Source of the DNA: Pseudomonadota bacterium
GTDB taxonomy: Bacteria > Pseudomonadota > Gammaproteobacteria > Steroidobacterales > Steroidobacteraceae
DNA length: 10,024 nucleotides
Assembly (NCBI GenBank): GCA_021779875.1
Contig: JAJXZV010000024.1
Span: forward strand, 1-10,024
Direction of reading: 5' to 3'
Notes under the pieces: generated by a model
The model's database searches: none
What the model saw: the letters and a program-made list of their open reading frames with translations, nothing else
What the model was told of the DNA's origin: nothing
Shown: piece after piece, positions 6,999 to 10,024 of the stretch
Layout: each line of letters starts with the position of its first letter
Position numbering within the stretch: position 1 is the stretch's first letter
Position numbers and translations under genes: made by a program

Positions 6999-7003
6999 GC
7001 CGG

Positions 7004-8521
7004 ATGGACAGGCATGAGACATCGAGAGTGGACGAGACGGCTCGCGCCGAGGCGCTGATGCTCGAGGCTCGCGCGCTCGAGCGCCGCGGCCGGCTCGCCG
7101 AGGCGCTCTTGGGCTACGAGCGCGCGCTGGCGCTCGTGCCCGGGCACGCCGACGGCTGGTATTCCCTGGCGCTCCTGCAGCGGCGCGCGCGGCGCTTCGA
7201 GGCGGCGCTCGAATCCTATCGCCGGGCGCTCGAGTGCGGCGCCGCGCGCCCGGAGGAGATTCACCTGAACCGCGGCGTCCTCTTCGCCGAGGACCTGCGC
7301 CAGCCGGAGGCGGCCGAGCGCGAGCTCGAATCGGCGCTCCAGTTGAATCCGGCCTACGTGCCCGCGCTGCTCAACCTCGCGAATCTGCAGGAGGATCTCG
7401 GCCGCCGCGCGGACGCCGCGCAACTGTACGAGCGGGTGCTCGCGCTCGATCCGGCCTGCGCACTGGCGCTGGCGCGCCGCGCGGGGGTGCACACGTTCCA
7501 CGCGGGGACGGATCCCTGGATCGACCGCCTGCGGCACGCGCTAGCGGCGCCCGGGACCGGCGCGGCGGAGCGCGCCGACTTGGGGTTCGCGCTCGGCCGT
7601 GCGCTCGACGCCTGCGGCGAGTACGGGCCCGCGTTCGAGGCCTACGCGGCCGCCAATCGCGCGAGCCGCGAGTCCGCTCCCCCAGGGGTCGCGCGCTACG
7701 ACCGGCTGGTGCACGAACGGCTGATCGACCGGCTGATCGCGGCGTTCCCGGCGGGCGGCGAACCGGCCATCGCCGACGCGGTCGCCACGTCAGGCGCCGC
7801 CGCGGGTCAGGCGCCGTACCCCATCTTCGTGTGCGGCATGTTCCGCTCCGGCTCGACGCTGCTCGAGCAGCTGCTCGCCGGACATCCGCGCGTCACGGCC
7901 GGCGGCGAGCTCGACCTGCTGCCGCGACTCGCGGATGGGCCGCTCGCACCCTTTCCCGAGTCGATGCCACGGCAGCCGGCGGCGCGGCTCGCCGCGCTCG
8001 CCGCCGACTACCGGCAGGCGCTGGCGCAGATCTTCCCGGGCGCCGACCGGGTCACCGACAAGCGCCCGGACAATTTCCTCCTGATCGGCCTGGCCAAGCG
8101 CCTGTTTCCGCAGGCGAAGATCGTGCATACGATGCGCGATGCGCTCGACAACTGCCTGTCGATCTTCTTTCTGCACCTGGATCAGCGCATGAGCTACGCG
8201 CTCGACCTCGACGACATCGGCCACTATTTCCGGCAATACCGGCGGCTGATGCGCCACTGGCGCGCCCTCTACGGCGCCGACATCCACGACGTCGATTACG
8301 ATGCCTTGGTGGCCGATCCGCGGGCGGTGATGCGTCCGTTGGTCGAATTCCTCGGGCTCGACTGGGACGAGGCCTGCCTCGAGGTCCCGGCCTCCGGGCG
8401 CATGGTCAGGACGGCGAGCGTGTGGCAGGTGCGCGAGCCCGTGCACCGCCGATCCTCGGGGCGTGCGCGCCACTACCTGCCGCAGCTCGCGGCGCTGCGG
8501 GCCGCACTCGAGGGCGCCTAG
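7004..8521 (+). CDS. TPR-sulfotransferase fusion protein
   Basis: This 505-residue two-part protein has TPR-like helical repeats at about residues 12-215, with repeat signatures such as RRGRLAEALLGYERALALVPG, FEAALESYRRALE and NPAYVPALLNLANLQEDLG. These should bind a partner protein. A sulfotransferase domain follows at about 270-485. The PAPS-binding loop is GMFRSGSTLLEQLLAGHP, with G278-T285 as its core. A TDKRPDNFLLIGLAKRLFP segment leads to the second PAPS-contact region MRDALDNCLSIFF. The usual Pro after GM is Phe here. Enzymes of this type move sulfate from PAPS to a hydroxyl group; the acceptor is unknown. No signal peptide or membrane span is seen, so it is probably cytoplasmic. ATG 7004 is chosen, with GTG 7028 as an alternative. 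Open frame further upstream lies antisense over fbp and is not part of the gene. Confidence 0.9.
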   Translation: MDRHETSRVDETARAEALMLEARALERRGRLAEALLGYERALALVPGHADGWYSLALLQRRARRFEAALESYRRALECGAARPEEIHLNRGVLFAEDLRQPEAAERELESALQLNPAYVPALLNLANLQEDLGRRADAAQLYERVLALDPACALALARRAGVHTFHAGTDPWIDRLRHALAAPGTGAAERADLGFALGRALDACGEYGPAFEAYAAANRASRESAPPGVARYDRLVHERLIDRLIAAFPAGGEPAIADAVATSGAAAGQAPYPIFVCGMFRSGSTLLEQLLAGHPRVTAGGELDLLPRLADGPLAPFPESMPRQPAARLAALAADYRQALAQIFPGADRVTDKRPDNFLLIGLAKRLFPQAKIVHTMRDALDNCLSIFFLHLDQRMSYALDLDDIGHYFRQYRRLMRHWRALYGADIHDVDYDALVADPRAVMRPLVEFLGLDWDEACLEVPASGRMVRTASVWQVREPVHRRSSGRARHYLPQLAALRAALEGA

Positions 8522-8530
8522 CACCCTCGA
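8508..8530. terminator. Perfect 7-bp inverted repeat at a convergent junction, possible shared terminator
   Basis: TCGAGGG (8508-8514) and CCCTCGA (8524-8530) are exact reverse complements with a 9-base loop that holds the sulfotransferase stop codon. The right arm ends one base before the stop of the opposing gene. A hairpin could form in both transcripts. Neither side has a T-run, so it is not a classic intrinsic terminator; it may instead pause polymerase or protect 3' ends. Confidence 0.35.
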
Positions 8531-8860
8531 TCAGTGGCTGCAGTTCGAGCCGGCGCAGTTGCCCTGGCGCGCGTTCTGCTGCGCGGCCTCGCGCCGCGCG
8601 ACCAACTCGTCGAGCTGGGATTCGGGCACGCACTTCTTGGTCTTGAAGCGGGTGCCGACCTCCGCGTCCTCCCAGCAATACACGGTGGCACCGCGGCGGT
8701 TCTCCGGATGCAGGCCGACGTCCTTGGCCTTCTTCAGCATCTCCGCCGAAGGGCCCGGCGGCGCCGCGGCGCTCGCGGCCGGCGTCTCCTGGGCCACGGC
8801 GGGCACGGTGGCGGCGAGCAGCAGCCCGAACAAAGCCCATGGACGAAGCGATGGCGACAT
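8531..8860 (-). CDS. Small secreted Cys-containing protein of unknown function
   Basis: This 109-residue protein has a clear signal peptide: a positive N-terminus, a hydrophobic core WALFGLLLAATVP, and a likely cut after AVA at residue 23. The mature part is a low-complexity Ala/Pro stretch, a EMLKKAKDVGL helix, and a compact VYCWEDAEVGTRFKTKKC unit. C62 and C77 of that unit are likely disulfide partners. The C-terminal tail adds C102 and C107 (NCAGSNC). Similar short exported proteins with a Cys-TGxxFK-Cys-like pattern are recalled from gammaproteobacteria but have no known role. The start at 8860 is preferred over one at 8902 because a good ribosome-binding site precedes it and the signal peptide begins there. 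It converges on the TPR-sulfotransferase gene with 9 bases between stops. Confidence 0.75.
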   Translation of the reverse strand: MSPSLRPWALFGLLLAATVPAVAQETPAASAAAPPGPSAEMLKKAKDVGLHPENRRGATVYCWEDAEVGTRFKTKKCVPESQLDELVARREAAQQNARQGNCAGSNCSH

Positions 8861-8866
8861 GGCGTA

Positions 8867-8874
8867 CTCCCTCT
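8867..8874 (-). promoter_or_regulatory. Ribosome-binding site that sets the secreted protein's start
   Basis: On the - strand AGAGGGAG lies 6 bases before the ATG at 8860, an ideal Shine-Dalgarno placement. It selects the signal-peptide start over the longer in-frame start at 8902, which would put 14 non-signal residues in front of the export signal. Confidence 0.6.
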
Positions 8875-8935
8875 TGAGGCCGATGTCCGTAGGATAGTGC
8901 AACAGCGCACCGAGTTCCCCATGCGGGAGGCGGTT

Positions 8936-8941
8936 TATACT
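8936..8941 (+). promoter_or_regulatory. Candidate -10 element for the dioxygenase gene
   Basis: TATACT matches 5 of 6 bases of the sigma-70 -10 consensus, in the 146-base divergent gap between the secreted-protein and dioxygenase genes. No convincing -35 lies at the right distance. Transcription would begin about 8948, leaving a leader of roughly 60 bases before ATG 9007. No Fur-box-like palindrome was recognised in the gap. Confidence 0.35.
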
Positions 8942-9006
8942 GCGCCCTCACGGCCGGCCGAGACCGGTGTCCGATCCACGTCCGAGCCCCTTCGACGAGA
9001 GACGCC

Positions 9007-9669
9007 ATGTTCCTGCAAATCGAGAATTTCCTGACCCCCGACGAGGTGCAGACCCTCACCGGCATCGCCCGCCAGGCCCCGTTCCACGACGGCCGGCGTT
9101 CCAACCCCCACAACACCACCAAGAACAACCTGATCGCCGATCCGAACGAGCCGCTCGGCCAGCAGGCCTCGCAACTCGCGCTCGCGGCATTCCACCGCAG
9201 CCAGGAGGCGCGCAATTTCGTCTATCCGCAGCGCGTCGCGCTGCCGCAGCTCACGGTCTACCGGGCCGGCATGAACTACGGCGCGCACGTCGACGCCGCC
9301 TTCCTGCCCCTGGGCCAGCCGCCGCTGCGCTCGGACGTGTCCTGCACGATCTTCGTCTCCGACCCCTCGACCTACGAGGGCGGCGAACTGATCGCCTACT
9401 TCGGCAGCGAGGAGCTGCGCATCAAGGGCAAGCCGGGCAGCGCCGTGTTCTATCCCTCGACCTTCGTGCACCAGGTCTCGCCGGTGATCTCGGGCGAGCG
9501 CCTGGTGGTGATCACCTTCATCGAGAGCCAGATCCCCGATCAGATGCAGCGGCACATCCTGTACACCCTGAACGAGGTGCGCGCCCTCGAGGGGCTCAAG
9601 ATGGACTGGCGCAACCTCACGCAGATGGACTACGCCATCGGCAACCTGCACCGCCTGTGGGCGCGCTAG
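9007..9669 (+). CDS. PKHD-type Fe(II)/2-oxoglutarate dioxygenase, PiuC/YbiX-like
   Basis: This 220-residue protein is close to the usual length of PiuC/YbiX-family hydroxylases (about 226). The double-stranded beta-helix metal site is complete: YGAHVDAA gives H94 and D96, FVHQVSPV gives H155, and R165 in SGERLVV is placed to hold the 2-oxoglutarate carboxylate. Other family marks are the FLTPDEVQTL N-terminus, TVYRAGMNYG, and VSCTIFVSDPSTYEGGEL. Such enzymes hydroxylate an unknown substrate and are often linked with iron uptake, but no TonB receptor is nearby, so the usual iron link is not shown here. The start follows a modest GAGAGA ribosome-binding site. The next TPR gene begins 6 bases after the stop and is probably co-transcribed. 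piuC is not assigned because this may be a paralogue. Confidence 0.9.
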   Translation: MFLQIENFLTPDEVQTLTGIARQAPFHDGRRSNPHNTTKNNLIADPNEPLGQQASQLALAAFHRSQEARNFVYPQRVALPQLTVYRAGMNYGAHVDAAFLPLGQPPLRSDVSCTIFVSDPSTYEGGELIAYFGSEELRIKGKPGSAVFYPSTFVHQVSPVISGERLVVITFIESQIPDQMQRHILYTLNEVRALEGLKMDWRNLTQMDYAIGNLHRLWAR

Positions 9670-9675
9670 ACGCCG

Positions 9676-10024
9676 ATGGCGCGTGATCCGGCCGCCGACG
9701 CGCAGGCGCTGCGCGCCATGAGCGAGATGGCGCGCGGCGGCCGGCATGCCGACGCCGCGGCGCTCGCCGAGGAGGCGCTCGCGAGCGGCCTGTCGCATCC
9801 TCTGGTGCTGAACCTGGTGGCGCTGAAGCGCGAGCACGAGGGGCGCATCGAGCAGGCGGAGCGGCTGCTGCGCCGGGCGGTGTCGCTCGCGCCGGAGGAC
9901 ACCGCCGCGCGCAATGCGCTGGCGCTGTGCCTGATGCGCCAGGACCTCTATGCCGAGGCGCTCGCCCAGTTCGACCTGCTGCTCGAGCGCCAGCCGGCGC
10001 TGCCGTTCGTGCACGCGGGCCGCG
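9676..10024 (+). CDS. TPR-repeat protein (5' part, runs off the window)
   Basis: The open frame from ATG 9676 to the window end encodes 116 residues without a stop. They show helical TPR-like repeats: MARGGRHADAAALAEEALA, then RIEQAERLLRRAVSLAPED, then LYAEALAQFDLLLERQPALP, each about 34 residues apart with Ala/Leu at the packing positions. The protein begins 6 bases after the dioxygenase stop, without a clear ribosome-binding site, so it is likely translated by coupling. The visible repeats could lead into a sulfotransferase, a 2-oxoglutarate oxygenase domain or nothing further; the rest of the gene is needed to decide. In-frame ATGs at 9718 and 9727 are alternative starts. Confidence 0.75.
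   Translation, partial: MARDPAADAQALRAMSEMARGGRHADAAALAEEALASGLSHPLVLNLVALKREHEGRIEQAERLLRRAVSLAPEDTAARNALALCLMRQDLYAEALAQFDLLLERQPALPFVHAGR

Noticed and set aside
6176..7003. Upstream extension of the TPR-sulfotransferase frame over fbp
   Set aside because: It is antisense to fbp, reads as His/Arg/Ala-rich filler, and the TPR protein has a good ATG at 7004.
5907..7022. Open frame on the - strand overlapping fbp in another frame
   Set aside because: Arg/Ala/Gly-rich shadow of the fbp gene, whose own frame carries all the family motifs.
8935..10014. Long - strand open frame opposite the dioxygenase and TPR genes
   Set aside because: Antisense to genes with complete catalytic motifs or repeat structure; the composition is that of a shadow frame.
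1..10024. Frequent CTCGAG and GCTCGAGC-like words across the window
   Set aside because: Explained by Leu-Glu codon pairs and GC codon bias; no periodic spacing or array was seen.

Overview
The window is very GC-rich, densely coded DNA with a strong G/C third-position bias. It reads as a proteobacterial chromosome, probably a high-GC gamma- or betaproteobacterium. That is an inference from the gene families (class I fructose-bisphosphatase, PiuC-type dioxygenase, glutathione S-transferase, TPR-sulfotransferase), not from a marker gene. No rRNA, tRNA, CRISPR array, insertion sequence or integrase was seen.

Bases 1-4635 are the end of a DNA-mobilization operon on the + strand. Its order is: the 3' part of a TraD/VirD4-like coupling ATPase (copy 1), a 171-residue single-span membrane protein, a second complete coupling ATPase (copy 2), a small Cys-rich zinc-ribbon-like protein, a MobA/MobL (MOBQ-type) relaxase, and a ComF-like phosphoribosyltransferase. 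Every junction is an overlap or a 1-base gap (8-base overlap, 1-base gap, GTGA, TGATG, GTGA), so the six genes are almost certainly one translationally coupled transcript. The relaxase would nick and pilot DNA and the coupling ATPases would hand it to a secretion channel. No channel (mating-pair formation) gene is visible, so the element looks mobilizable rather than self-transmissible as far as this window shows.

From about 4636 the content changes. A short intergenic stretch with a promoter-like sequence is followed by a GIY-YIG-like nuclease-fold gene and a glutathione S-transferase gene (+ strand). A convergent class I fructose-1,6-bisphosphatase gene (fbp, - strand) comes next. A divergent gene then encodes a TPR protein fused to a PAPS-type sulfotransferase. 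A convergent gene encodes a small secreted Cys-containing protein. A divergent pair follows: a PKHD-type Fe(II)/2-oxoglutarate dioxygenase, then the start of a TPR protein that runs off the window. This part looks chromosomal, so the edge of the mobile element probably lies near 4636-5275.

The most notable points are the two tandem coupling-protein genes sharing identical stretches, the phosphoribosyltransferase embedded in a conjugation operon, the absence of intergenic space for an oriT inside the operon, and a 7-bp perfect inverted repeat lying exactly at a convergent gene junction. No clearly new multi-gene system was found.
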